From Verrucomicrobiaceae bacterium (GTDB lineage Bacteria; Verrucomicrobiota; Verrucomicrobiia; Verrucomicrobiales; Akkermansiaceae), in contig JAIXWR010000036.1 in the NCBI GenBank assembly GCA_027491155.1, positions 62,001-126,000 on the forward strand: a DNA stretch of 64,000 nucleotides, written 5' to 3'. Of the stretch, positions 7,173 through 15,161 are shown in pieces. The notes under the pieces are model-generated. The model did not search any database, was not told where the DNA came from, and saw only the letters and a program-made list of their open reading frames with translations. Both the position numbers and the translations under genes were made by a program. How positions within the stretch are numbered: the first letter of the stretch is position 1; each line of letters begins with the position of its first letter.

Positions 7173-9836
7173 ATGGACGACATTTCCAACAAAGGCCTGC
7201 CCGCCGAGGACTTTTTCATGGCGGCGCTGTGGGACGCGGCGCGGCCGGCGGAGGTCGTGGTGCCGGGCTACGAGATCCTCGGCGAGATCTCGCGCGGCGG
7301 GATGGGCGTCGTCTATCACGCACGGCAGTTGAAGCCGGAGCGCGAGGTGGCGCTGAAGGTCCTGTTGCCGCAGTTCGCGGAGGAGCCGGAAATGCTGGCT
7401 CGCTTCCAACTGGAGGCGCGGGCGATGGCGGCGCTCGATCATCCCGGGATCCTGCCGGTCTATGAAGTCGGCGAGGCGGACGGCGCGCCCTTCTTCTCGA
7501 TGAAGCTGGCGAGCGGCGGCACGTTGGCGGACCGCTTGCTGCGCGGGCCGCTACCGCCGAAAGAGGCGGCCGCCCTGATGGCCGGGCTTTCTCGTGCGCT
7601 GCATCACGCCCACCAGCATGGCGTGCTGCACCGCGACCTGAAGCCGGGCAATTTCCTCTTCCTCGACGACGGCCGCGCCTGTGTCAGCGACTTCGGGCTG
7701 GCGAAGCTGACGCTGGCCGACCACGGGCCGGTGCTGACGCGCACCGAGTCGTTCTTCGGCACGCCGCACTACATGCCGCCGGAAGTCGCGGCCGGCTCGG
7801 TGGGCGACGCGACCGTGGCGGGCGATCTCTACAGCATGGGCGCGGTGCTTTACGAATGCCTCACCGGCAAGCGCCCGCATCCGTCGAAGGAAAACGTGGC
7901 CGCCCTGCTGCGCTCGATTGCCGACGACCCGATCGCGCCGCCCGATACGCTGAAGCCGGAGTTGCCGCGCGACCTGTCGGTGATCTGTCTGAAGGCGCTC
8001 GAGCGCAAGCCGGCGGACCGCTACGCGAGCCTGGAGGAGTTCGCCGACGATCTGGAGCGTTGGAGCAGCGGGCGGACGATCAAAGCGCGGCCGGTCGGGC
8101 CGGTCGAAGCCGCGTGGCGTTGGGCCGGGCGTCATCCGCTGTCGGCCGGCTTGCTGGCGGCCCTTTTCGGCGTGACGCTGGTTGGCGGCGCGATGCTTGC
8201 GGTGAGCAACCACCAGCGCGGCGAGGCCTTGGCCGATGCCCGGCAGAAGCTGCAGCGGTCGCTGATCGACCAGGCGCGTTCGGAGCGGCTGTTAGGTTCG
8301 CCGGGACATCGCGAGCGGGGGCTGTCGCTGCTGCGTCAGGCGTCGGGCATCGCGAAGTCGCCGGAGATCCGCGACGAGGCCGCGGCCTTGCTGGCGCGGC
8401 CGGACCTTTCGCCGGAGCCGCGGATCCTGCCTGCGGAGGAAGCCCCGGCGGATGCCGGGGATCCGGTCGCCGCGTGGAAGCGCTCGGGCGAACGGGTGCT
8501 CACCTTCCATCAGTCCGGCGCGGGGCGCTTGTGGGAGAACGGGCGTCCGATCCGCGAGTGGATGCCGCCGGACGGGCGCGAGATCACCGGCGACTTCCTG
8601 CCGGATGGCAGCGGTCTGGTGCTGGCGGAAACCGAGCTTGGAACGTTGCTCGAACGATCGGGCCAGGCGGCGGCGGTGCTGGCGCCGCCGGGTCCGATGC
8701 TTCGATTCCTGACCGTCGATCCGACCGGCCGGCGCTATGCGGCCGCCGGTGAGAACGGCTACGAGGTCCGCGGTCTAACAGCTCCCGGCAAGCCGTGGCA
8801 GTGGGGCGGCGCGCAAGCCCGCTGCGCCGCGGCGTGGTCGGCCGATGGCGAGCGGTTGGCGGTCGCGGCGGGAGACCGGCGCGAAGTCGTCGTGCTCACG
8901 GCTGCCGACGGCGCAATTTGTGCCACGATGCCGGTCACCGGGATACCGCAGCACCTGGCCTTTGATCCCGGCGGCGGCCTGCTGGCGGTGGCGTCGGACG
9001 ATGGCGTCATCGCGCTCGCCGAAGCGGCCACCGGAGCGACCTGGTGCACGCTGAAGTTCCAGGCGTCGGACCTCGCCTTTTCCGCGGCCGGGGACGAGCT
9101 GCGGGCGACCGGTCGCGATGGCAAGGTCCGGGTCTGGCCGGTGGCTTCACCGGTTTCCGTCCGCGAGTGGACCGAAGCGGCCCGCGCGAAGTCCGACGGC
9201 GCGGTCTTCGGGATGAGCTTGTCGCCGGACGGGAAACACCTGCTCAGCGTCTCCAACGGCTGCCTCGCCGTGTGGTCGGTCGCGGAACAGCGGCAGACCG
9301 GCCATCATCTGTTAGAGAACCAGCGCATCGACGTGCGGTCGGCGGCGTGGTGGCTGGGAGACTGCGAGGTCCTGATCCAGGTCCCCGGCGGATTGGAGCG
9401 GCTTTCCATCGGGCCGGACGGCAAGCCGGGAGCCACGAAGCGGGTGCCGCGCGTGCCGGGAAGTTCGGTGCTCGACGTCTTGCCCGACGGCGGATGGCGG
9501 GTCTCCGTCCTCGACGAGGAAGGGGAGAAATCCTGCGAGCTGTGGCCGGGCGGCGATCCTGAAAAGGCCCGGCCCGCGGAGCCGCCCGTCACGCCATCGA
9601 CGAAAGTCGCCGCGACCCACGGGGAACTCACGGCGACGCTCGATGATCACGGCGCGATCGAACTGGTCGGGCGGGACGGCACGCGGATGCGGCTGATCCT
9701 GCCGCTCGATCCCGGCATCCGGGCGCTGGGGTTTTCACGGGATGGCAAGCAGTTGATCGCGCTGACGCGGCTGCATCGGGTTTTTTCTTGGGACTTGGGG
9801 GAGTTGGCCGGCCGCCTGGACGAGCTCGGCTTGTGA
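7173..9836 (+). CDS. Membrane Ser/Thr protein kinase (Hanks type) with C-terminal beta-propeller
   Basis: 887 residues from the ATG at 7173 (an in-frame ATG at 7149 adds 8). The kinase domain spans about residues 30-300: glycine loop GEISRGGMGVVYHA, lysine in VALKVLL, catalytic loop H153-R-D155-LKPGN, D173FG, and a PPEV equivalent of APE. All catalytic residues are present, so it should be active. A transmembrane helix lies near residues 321-345. The C-terminal part has degenerate WD40-type repeats (about 420-887), probably a periplasmic sensor propeller. Kinases of this build are commonly linked to ECF sigma factors in Planctomycetes and Verrucomicrobia; such a sigma gene lies at 12161. Partner assignment is inferred. 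Confidence 0.9.
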   Translation: MDDISNKGLPAEDFFMAALWDAARPAEVVVPGYEILGEISRGGMGVVYHARQLKPEREVALKVLLPQFAEEPEMLARFQLEARAMAALDHPGILPVYEVGEADGAPFFSMKLASGGTLADRLLRGPLPPKEAAALMAGLSRALHHAHQHGVLHRDLKPGNFLFLDDGRACVSDFGLAKLTLADHGPVLTRTESFFGTPHYMPPEVAAGSVGDATVAGDLYSMGAVLYECLTGKRPHPSKENVAALLRSIADDPIAPPDTLKPELPRDLSVICLKALERKPADRYASLEEFADDLERWSSGRTIKARPVGPVEAAWRWAGRHPLSAGLLAALFGVTLVGGAMLAVSNHQRGEALADARQKLQRSLIDQARSERLLGSPGHRERGLSLLRQASGIAKSPEIRDEAAALLARPDLSPEPRILPAEEAPADAGDPVAAWKRSGERVLTFHQSGAGRLWENGRPIREWMPPDGREITGDFLPDGSGLVLAETELGTLLERSGQAAAVLAPPGPMLRFLTVDPTGRRYAAAGENGYEVRGLTAPGKPWQWGGAQARCAAAWSADGERLAVAAGDRREVVVLTAADGAICATMPVTGIPQHLAFDPGGGLLAVASDDGVIALAEAATGATWCTLKFQASDLAFSAAGDELRATGRDGKVRVWPVASPVSVREWTEAARAKSDGAVFGMSLSPDGKHLLSVSNGCLAVWSVAEQRQTGHHLLENQRIDVRSAAWWLGDCEVLIQVPGGLERLSIGPDGKPGATKRVPRVPGSSVLDVLPDGGWRVSVLDEEGEKSCELWPGGDPEKARPAEPPVTPSTKVAATHGELTATLDDHGAIELVGRDGTRMRLILPLDPGIRALGFSRDGKQLIALTRLHRVFSWDLGELAGRLDELGL

Positions 9837-9848
9837 CCGGAAGTCCGC

Positions 9849-10514
9849 TCAAGGGGTCGCGTCGCTCGCGAAGAGGCTGTCCAAGCTCGCCTGATACCAG
9901 ATGCTGAGCTCGGCCATCGCCTCGGCGCGTTCGTTTTCGTCGACCAGGGCACGGGCCTTCTGGAAGCGGGTCATGCGCTCGCGGTCGAGCCGCAGCAGGG
10001 CGAGGCGCGAGGCGGGATCCGGGGCTGCGTTCGCGTACTGGATCTCGGCCCAGACGGGTTCCAGCGCACAAGCGGTCGCGTGGACCCTTGTCTCGTCGTC
10101 GATGTCCAGCGGCTCCAGGGCCGCCAGCGTGAAGTCGCGGGCCGCGGTTTCGATTTCGGCGAGGCGCTGCAGGCGTTCGACCGGCGGCAGCCCGGCCAGG
10201 CCGCCGAGTTGTTCTTGGATCCAGCAGCCGGTGGTCGCGATCGCATCGGCGAGCGCGAGCTCCGGCCCGCCATCCGTGACGGCTGCTGCGGAGACGGGAT
10301 CCGTTGGCAAGACATCGGCGGCGCGCAACGCGACGCGCTGCTCAACTTCGCGGGGGACCGCCGGTCGCGCTTCGGGAAAGCGCTGCGGGCGGGGCGAAGC
10401 CGGCGCTTCGAGGGTCGGTTCCGAGGTCGTGACGCCCGTGTCCGGCCGGAAGGCCAGCAAGGTGGCGGCGAGCAGGAAGGCGGAGGCGATCGTGAAGGTG
10501 GTGTTTCGTTTCAT
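9849..10514 (-). CDS. Secreted helical protein of unknown function, paralog of the product at 12927-13619
   Basis: 221-residue exported protein: signal peptide at residues 1-22 (MKRNTTFTIASAFLLAATLL), then a helix-rich charged domain. Its C-terminal 50 residues align with the product of 12927-13619 around the shared core LALLRLDRER and a terminal W-Y-(Q/D) segment, so the two are paralogs. The ATG at 10514 is preceded by GGAAGGG; an ATG at 10526 would weaken the signal peptide. Directly upstream is copy A of the shared block found before two other secreted genes here, suggesting common control. No known family is recognised. Confidence 0.7.
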   Translation of the reverse strand: MKRNTTFTIASAFLLAATLLAFRPDTGVTTSEPTLEAPASPRPQRFPEARPAVPREVEQRVALRAADVLPTDPVSAAAVTDGGPELALADAIATTGCWIQEQLGGLAGLPPVERLQRLAEIETAARDFTLAALEPLDIDDETRVHATACALEPVWAEIQYANAAPDPASRLALLRLDRERMTRFQKARALVDENERAEAMAELSIWYQASLDSLFASDATP

Positions 10515-10573
10515 GCACCCTTCCATGGGTTCATTCGTTCCGCCGGGTAACACCGGGGAGATGATTTTTTCTA
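10515..10573 (-). promoter_or_regulatory. Shared upstream block, copy A
   Basis: In the gene direction the order is an A-rich tract, then GGTGTTACCCGG (complement of + strand 10545-10555), then ACCCATGGAAGGGTG next to the start codon. The same arrangement occurs at copies B (12049-12108) and C (15020-15077). It is the least similar of the three: the homopolymer tract is AAAAAA rather than TTTTTTT in the gene direction. Possibly a promoter or operator for the ECF sigma factor encoded at 12161. Confidence 0.55.
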
Positions 10574-10651
10574 TCGTGCCGCGGATGGGAAAATGCAGGC
10601 GCCGCGCAAGGTGGCTTGCGCGGCGCCGGCGGGCACGGGAGTTCGGGGCGG

Positions 10652-11989
10652 CTACTGCTTCACGTATTGGATGATCGGAAAGCTCGGCGGGCCGTTCCGG
10701 AAGAAGAAGCTGCCGAAGGGGTGGGAGATCGTGATGGCGGGCAGGGTGCTGTTGATGCGGAAGGTGACGGTGGGCGACGAGTTGGGCCACGAGACTTCGG
10801 TCAAGGTGCCGCTGCCGTTGGCCACGCCGTCGACGAAGAACTGCCAGCTGCCGTTGCTGCTGAAGACGAAGCGTGCCGCGCGGGGGGCGCCGTTGTCGTC
10901 GAAGAAGGTGCCGTTCCAGGTGGTCGATGCCGCGCCCATGGTCAGCAGCTGGCCGACGGTGATGCGGGCGAAGGTCTGCGTGTTGGTTTGTCCGCTGGTC
11001 ACGTTGATCGAGCGGGTGAAGGTGAACCAGATGTCGCGGCTGCCGTCGGGGAGGACGAAGCCGAGGCCGGCGACCAGCGTCTTGTTGCCCGCGGTGGTGC
11101 CGAGGTTGACGGTGCTGCCGCTGAGCACGCCGCTGCCGGGGGTGAACTGTTCCGAGCCGTTCAGGGTGAGGCTGACGATGTTATACTGGGTGTTGTTCAC
11201 CAGGCGCAGGGTGGTGCTGCCGGCCGGAGGCGGGGGCGGGTTGGTGGGCGTGGTCGGGGTGGTGGTCGACGTCCGGGTCACCGTGAACGCGGTGCCGCTG
11301 GTGTTGAAGACCACGCCGTTCTGGCGGAGGCGCAGCGGGCTTTGGCCGGCGCTCGCGTTGTTCGGCACCACGACCCGGATCTGGGTGTTGGAGACGAAGG
11401 TCGGGACGGCTTCGAGCGGCTGGCTGCCGTTGAAGAACTGCACCCGGTAGGGCGGGCTGCCGGACCAGCGGGTGCCCAGTGAGCTGCGTTGGAAGTTGGT
11501 GCCGGTGATCGTGATCTCGGTGCCCGGCCCGCCGCTGGCCGGCGAGAAGGAGGTGATCGCGGGGCGCGTGACTTGTTTGACGGTGAAGTTCTTCGCACTC
11601 TGGCTGATCACCACCTGGCCTGCTCCGAAGGCGCGGAGCCGCACCGGGCCGTTGGTCGCGTTGTTTGGAACCGCCACCCGGAGCTGCGTGCTGGAGATGA
11701 AGGTCGGTGTGACGTCCCCCGAGCCTCCGAATTGCACGGTGTAGGGCGGGGTGCCGCTCCACACGTTGCCGTTGATGTCGCGGTCGAAGTTGGTGCCGGT
11801 GATCGTGACCAGCGCGGTCGTGGGAGCCTTGGCGGGCGTGAACTTGGAGATGGCCGGGCGGCTTTGCGCGACCGCCTGGCCGAGCATGCCGGCCACCAGC
11901 GCGGACCAGCAGAGGGTGCGGAAGGCATGGGTCAGACCGCGGAGTTTTCCGGTGAGTCCGATGACAGGGTTGATGAGGCGGGAGTTCAT
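10652..11989 (-). CDS. Secreted IPT/TIG-domain protein
   Basis: 445-residue exported protein. A signal peptide covers residues 1-42 (cleavage near 'QAVAQS'). Two tandem IPT/TIG immunoglobulin-like domains follow; each contains the diagnostic 'VTITGTNF' or 'ITITGTNF' and a 'VRLRA' or 'LRLRQ' strand. A threonine/proline linker (TPTTPTNPPPPP) leads to a C-terminal beta-rich domain of unknown type. TIG domains usually sit in surface adhesins or carbohydrate-binding proteins. The ATG at 11989 follows an AAAGGA ribosome-binding site. It diverges from the ECF sigma gene and carries shared upstream block B, suggesting joint regulation. Confidence 0.8.
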   Translation of the reverse strand: MNSRLINPVIGLTGKLRGLTHAFRTLCWSALVAGMLGQAVAQSRPAISKFTPAKAPTTALVTITGTNFDRDINGNVWSGTPPYTVQFGGSGDVTPTFISSTQLRVAVPNNATNGPVRLRAFGAGQVVISQSAKNFTVKQVTRPAITSFSPASGGPGTEITITGTNFQRSSLGTRWSGSPPYRVQFFNGSQPLEAVPTFVSNTQIRVVVPNNASAGQSPLRLRQNGVVFNTSGTAFTVTRTSTTTPTTPTNPPPPPAGSTTLRLVNNTQYNIVSLTLNGSEQFTPGSGVLSGSTVNLGTTAGNKTLVAGLGFVLPDGSRDIWFTFTRSINVTSGQTNTQTFARITVGQLLTMGAASTTWNGTFFDDNGAPRAARFVFSSNGSWQFFVDGVANGSGTLTEVSWPNSSPTVTFRINSTLPAITISHPFGSFFFRNGPPSFPIIQYVKQ

Positions 11990-12048
11990 GATTCGGGGTC
12001 CTTTCTTTCGTTGAATGAGTGGTTTGGCAGGTCGCTCGTGCGAACCGT

Positions 12049-12108
12049 GACATCCTTCCATTGGTCCCTTGCCCGCGGGGCGTAACACGGCCCGGCGAAA
12101 AAAATCTG
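12049..12108 (-). promoter_or_regulatory. Shared upstream block, copy B
   Basis: In the gene direction: TTTTTTTCGCCGGGC, then CCGTGTTACGCCCCG, about ten variable bases, then GGACCAATGGAAGGATGTCA. It is very similar to copy C, including the seven-T tract and the GTGTTACGCC core. It lies about 60-120 bp upstream of the IPT/TIG gene and in the intergenic region shared with the divergent ECF sigma gene, so it could control either or both. Confidence 0.6.
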
Positions 12109-12160
12109 CCGAGCCCCGCCGGGCCCGCGGCGGGTTCGGAATTGCAAGGAGTTGGCGGCT

Positions 12161-12919
12161 TTGCCAGCGTCGGTCATGAAAGGTGACGACCGCACCCTCG
12201 CCGGGCAATTTCCGCAGACGCGATGGAGCATCGTGCAGCGCGCCCGGAGCGATGAACCGACCGCGGAAACCCGCCGGGCGCTCGAGGAAATCTGCAGCGG
12301 CTACTGGCTTCCGATCTACGCCTTCATCCGGCGCAGCGGCGTGCGGCCGGCCGAGGCGGAGGAGTTGACCCAGGAATTCCTGCTGCGTTTGTCGCAGGGC
12401 GAGTTCCTCGACCACGCCGACCGCGAGCGAGGCAAGCTGCGGACTTTCCTGCTGGGGTGCGTGAAGCATTTCCTCGCCAACCAGCGCCGCACGGCGAACC
12501 GCCAGAAGCGCGGCGGCGGGGTCGCGCCGGTCTCGATCGACCAGGCGGTGGCCGAGCACGGCTACGCCGCCGAGCCGGTGGACGAGCTGACGCCCGACGC
12601 CTTGTTCGAGCGGCGCTGGGCGAAGAGCCTGATGGAACAGGTGATGTCGGGGCTTGCCGCCGACATGGAGAAGGAGGGCAAGCGCGCGCTGTATGATGCC
12701 TTGCTGCCCTTCACCCATCTCGAAGCCAAGCCGGCGACGCTGGAGGAAACGGCGGCGAAGCTCGGCATGAACGAGGCGGCGGTGAAGATGGCGATCAGCC
12801 GATTGCGCGGGCGGTTGCGCGACCGCCTGCGCGAAGCCGTCGCCGAGACGCTGGGTCCCGACGACGACCTGGAGGCGGAGATGATGCACCTGCGTTCGCT
12901 GCTGGTGGCGCCGGCCTGA
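12161..12919 (+). CDS. ECF-family RNA polymerase sigma factor
   Basis: About 252 residues. Region 2 spans about residues 10-100 ('FPQTRWSIVQRA', 'YWLPIYAFIRRSGV', 'AEELTQEFLLRLSQGEFLDHADRERGKLRTFLL'); region 4 is near 190-235 ('ETAAKLGMNEAAVKMAISRLRGRLRDRL', a helix-turn-helix). The TRWS start and the RTFLL...KHFLA motif define a sigma class common in Verrucomicrobia and Planctomycetes that often pairs with Ser/Thr kinases. A good ribosome-binding site AAGGAG (12146-12151) lies 9 nt before the TTG at 12161, favouring that start over the ATG at 12176, which has none. No anti-sigma gene is adjacent, consistent with kinase control. Confidence 0.88.
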   Translation: MPASVMKGDDRTLAGQFPQTRWSIVQRARSDEPTAETRRALEEICSGYWLPIYAFIRRSGVRPAEAEELTQEFLLRLSQGEFLDHADRERGKLRTFLLGCVKHFLANQRRTANRQKRGGGVAPVSIDQAVAEHGYAAEPVDELTPDALFERRWAKSLMEQVMSGLAADMEKEGKRALYDALLPFTHLEAKPATLEETAAKLGMNEAAVKMAISRLRGRLRDRLREAVAETLGPDDDLEAEMMHLRSLLVAPA

Positions 12920-12926
12920 GGCGCGC

Positions 12927-13619
12927 TCAGGGTTCCGCCGGGGTAAAGATGCCGCCGAGGCCCTGGTCGTACCAGGCATCGAGTTCCGCCACGGCTTGGT
13001 TGCGCGCGGCCTCGTCGGCGATCGCCAACGCCTGCTCCAGCCGGACCTGGCGTTCGCGATCCAAGCGCAGCAGGGCGAGCCGGGCGGCGGAATCACCGGC
13101 GGCTTCGGCATACTGGGTTTCCGCGGCGAGGGCTTCCGCCGGGCTGGCGGTGGCGGACAGGCGCCGGCTTTCTTCGAGGCCGAGCTGGTCGAGGATCGCT
13201 GTGGTGCCCTCGGTCATCGCCTGCTGGATCTCGGCGAGCGGGTCGTAGCGTTCGGCGGGTGTCAGGCCGACCAGCGGGCCGAGCTCGCCTTCCACCCAGA
13301 GGCGGTAGGTGGCGTCGATCTCTTCCAGCAGGGTCCGGACCGCCTGCTCGCGGTCGCCCGTTTCGGCTTCGAGGGCGGCGAGTCGATCGCGCCAGGCGGC
13401 AAGGTGGCGGGCTTCCTCCGGATCTTCGAAGTCGGTGGGGCGTTCGGACCGCGAATCCCCGGCGGCGGCCGGCGCTTGCGCGCTGCGCTTCGCGAGCTTC
13501 GCCCGCGGGCGGGATTCGGCGGCGGCGGGGGCGGCGGATTCGGCCGGGATCGTGAGCAGGGCCGCGGCGGCGAGGAGCAGGCCGGAGGCGGCGGTCAGGA
13601 AGAGCGTCTTCGTTTTCAT
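12927..13619 (-). CDS. Secreted helical protein of unknown function, paralog of the product at 9849-10514
   Basis: 230-residue exported protein. A signal peptide covers residues 1-27, followed by an Ala/Ser/Arg-rich linker and a long helical domain with likely coiled-coil content ('AAWRDRLAALEAETGDREQAVRTLLEEI'). The C-terminal third matches the 9849-10514 product around LALLRLDRER and the terminal Trp-Tyr segment. It lies 83 bp downstream of the caspase-like gene on the same strand and may be co-transcribed, although a strong hairpin (13650-13678) separates them. No shared upstream block precedes this gene. Family unknown. Confidence 0.7.
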   Translation of the reverse strand: MKTKTLFLTAASGLLLAAAALLTIPAESAAPAAAESRPRAKLAKRSAQAPAAAGDSRSERPTDFEDPEEARHLAAWRDRLAALEAETGDREQAVRTLLEEIDATYRLWVEGELGPLVGLTPAERYDPLAEIQQAMTEGTTAILDQLGLEESRRLSATASPAEALAAETQYAEAAGDSAARLALLRLDRERQVRLEQALAIADEAARNQAVAELDAWYDQGLGGIFTPAEP

Positions 13620-13649
13620 CGGGATGGAAAGAGTCGTGGTTTGCGGAAA

Positions 13650-13678
13650 GGGCGCCCCTCCGCGAAGGAGGGACGCCC
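13650..13678. terminator. Strong inverted repeat between the caspase-like and helical protein genes
   Basis: GGGCGCCCCTCC, loop CGCGA, GGAGGGACGCCC: a 12-bp GC-rich stem with one mismatch. On the + strand it is followed by GGGTTTTT; on the minus strand (the gene direction) only by CCCTTTCC, so termination in the gene direction would be weak. It may act as an attenuator or mRNA-stabilising element. Confidence 0.5.
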
Positions 13679-13702
13679 GGGTTTTTGGTCGGGGGGAAGG
13701 GC

Positions 13703-14956
13703 TCACTCGACCCGCTTGATGGTCACCGCGATCGATCCCGAGTTGTCGGCGTAGGCACCGATCATGTCGTTGGCGTAGAGGTTGAGGAAGCCGTGGCCGG
13801 AGGCGGTGTGGGTGAGGCTGCGGCCGATGCTGAAGCCGCTGCCGCCGATGAAGTTGAGGGCGCTGGAGTTCGGCCGGGTGAAGCGCTCGCCGATCAGGCG
13901 CATCATGTTGGCGGGGTGGCGGCGCAGCGCGTCCATCGGGCCGGGGGTGTAGCCGTTGGCGTTGACGGTGGTGGCGAAGGGGGCGATGCCGTTCTGCCAG
14001 GTGTCGCTGCTGCCCGAGGTGAAGGTGTATTTCTGGCCGGCGACGAGATAGACCGCGGGGAAGTTGTGGGTCTGGCTGGCCTGCACCGTGACGGTGCGGG
14101 ACTGGTTCAGGGCGAGCTGGTATTCGTCCTTGAAGATCAGGTTCACGTTGCCGGCCGCGACCTGCTGGGTCTCCTGGAGCTTGGTCAGGCCGTTCGATTG
14201 GACCGTGTTGTAACCGGGAACGAACTGCCAGACGAGGCGGGTGGCGGCCAGCGAGTCGGAGGCGGCCTGGATCGCGCGCTTGTCGTTTTTAACAAAGTCG
14301 TCCCAGAAGTAGGTGATCATCGGCTCCGGCATCCAGTTCATGAGCGGGGCGCCGACCGAGGTCTTCGCGCCGATCGCCAGCCAGTCGTCGTTGGTGGTGG
14401 CGCCGAAGCAGTTGCACATGTGGACGAGGCGCAGCTTGAAGTTGAAGGTCGAGCCTTCCCGGGCCCGGGCATCGCTCAGCAGGGTGCGGATGCTACCCGT
14501 GTTCGTGAAGGTCGAGCGGACCCCCGTGATCGGGTTGATGAGGGTGGAGGTGGTCTGGCCGGTGAGGTTCTCGCCGTTCAGGCGGAGCGACTCCGGGCTG
14601 CCGTGGCCGAGGATGGCGAGGTCGACAACGTGGCCTTCCTTGGATTGCTTGATCAGCTCGGCGAGCAGGTTGGCGCGGGTGCAGGCGGCGTCGGAGAGGT
14701 TGACGAAGCGCTGGTAGCGGCCGAGGGCGAGGGTCTGGAACTTGGCGGCCTCGCCGCCCTCGATGAAGCTATCGACGATGGCGTCGGCGGCGTCGCGGGT
14801 CGGACCGGCGGGGAGGGCGTCGGTCATGTAGGAGTTCCCGTCGTTGTTCTCCTGGAGGAGGATCAGCGTGCGGTTGACGGCCGAGCCGGTGGAGATGGTG
14901 ATAAGGGCGGCGGAGGCGGCGATCAGCTTGGCGATGGTGTTGCGGTTGGTTTTCAT
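13703..14956 (-). CDS. Secreted caspase-like (clan CD) protein with C-terminal LecA/PA-IL-like lectin domain
   Basis: 417-residue exported protein. Signal peptide is residues 1-26. The middle has the clan CD cysteine-peptidase pattern: a hydrophobic strand ending in a His-Gly (VVDLAILGHG, His118) and a second strand ending in Cys (LRLVHMCNCFG, Cys181/Cys183). Residues about 310-417 match LecA/PA-IL galactophilic lectins of Pseudomonas: 'GQKYTFTSG', a mid-domain 'RLIGE', and the calcium-loop-like NLYANDMIGAYADNSG. A protease carrying a sugar-binding tail could act on glycoproteins or stay bound to glycans; this is inferred. It carries shared upstream block C. Catalytic activity is unproven; a non-catalytic homolog is possible. 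Confidence 0.72.
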   Translation of the reverse strand: MKTNRNTIAKLIAASAALITISTGSAVNRTLILLQENNDGNSYMTDALPAGPTRDAADAIVDSFIEGGEAAKFQTLALGRYQRFVNLSDAACTRANLLAELIKQSKEGHVVDLAILGHGSPESLRLNGENLTGQTTSTLINPITGVRSTFTNTGSIRTLLSDARAREGSTFNFKLRLVHMCNCFGATTNDDWLAIGAKTSVGAPLMNWMPEPMITYFWDDFVKNDKRAIQAASDSLAATRLVWQFVPGYNTVQSNGLTKLQETQQVAAGNVNLIFKDEYQLALNQSRTVTVQASQTHNFPAVYLVAGQKYTFTSGSSDTWQNGIAPFATTVNANGYTPGPMDALRRHPANMMRLIGERFTRPNSSALNFIGGSGFSIGRSLTHTASGHGFLNLYANDMIGAYADNSGSIAVTIKRVE

Positions 14957-15019
14957 GGTCCTGGTTCTTTCTGTTTTGGTTGTGGTTGGTTGGAAGGTCG
15001 TGGCCCGGTGGCGGGCGCT

Positions 15020-15077
15020 GACATCCCTGCATGGGTCCGTCCGCTCCGGGGCGTAACACGGTCGGCGAAAAAAATTC
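15020..15077 (-). promoter_or_regulatory. Shared upstream block, copy C
   Basis: In the gene direction: AATTTTTTTCGCCGAC, CGTGTTACGCCCCGGAG, then GGACCCATGCAGGGATGTCA. It matches copy B at most positions. It is about 65-120 bp upstream of the caspase-like gene and just before the divergent rhomboid-like gene. Confidence 0.6.
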
Positions 15078-15161
15078 CGCGACCCCCGGCATGCCTCCCG
15101 TCCGCGGCGGGAGAACGGCTTGTTCCTTGCCTCTTCCCGCCCGCCCCGCTTTGCTCCGCCC

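Noticed and set aside
13650-13678. Standard intrinsic terminator of the caspase-like gene
   Set aside because: The stem is strong but the T-run is on the opposite strand; kept only as a hairpin with uncertain role.
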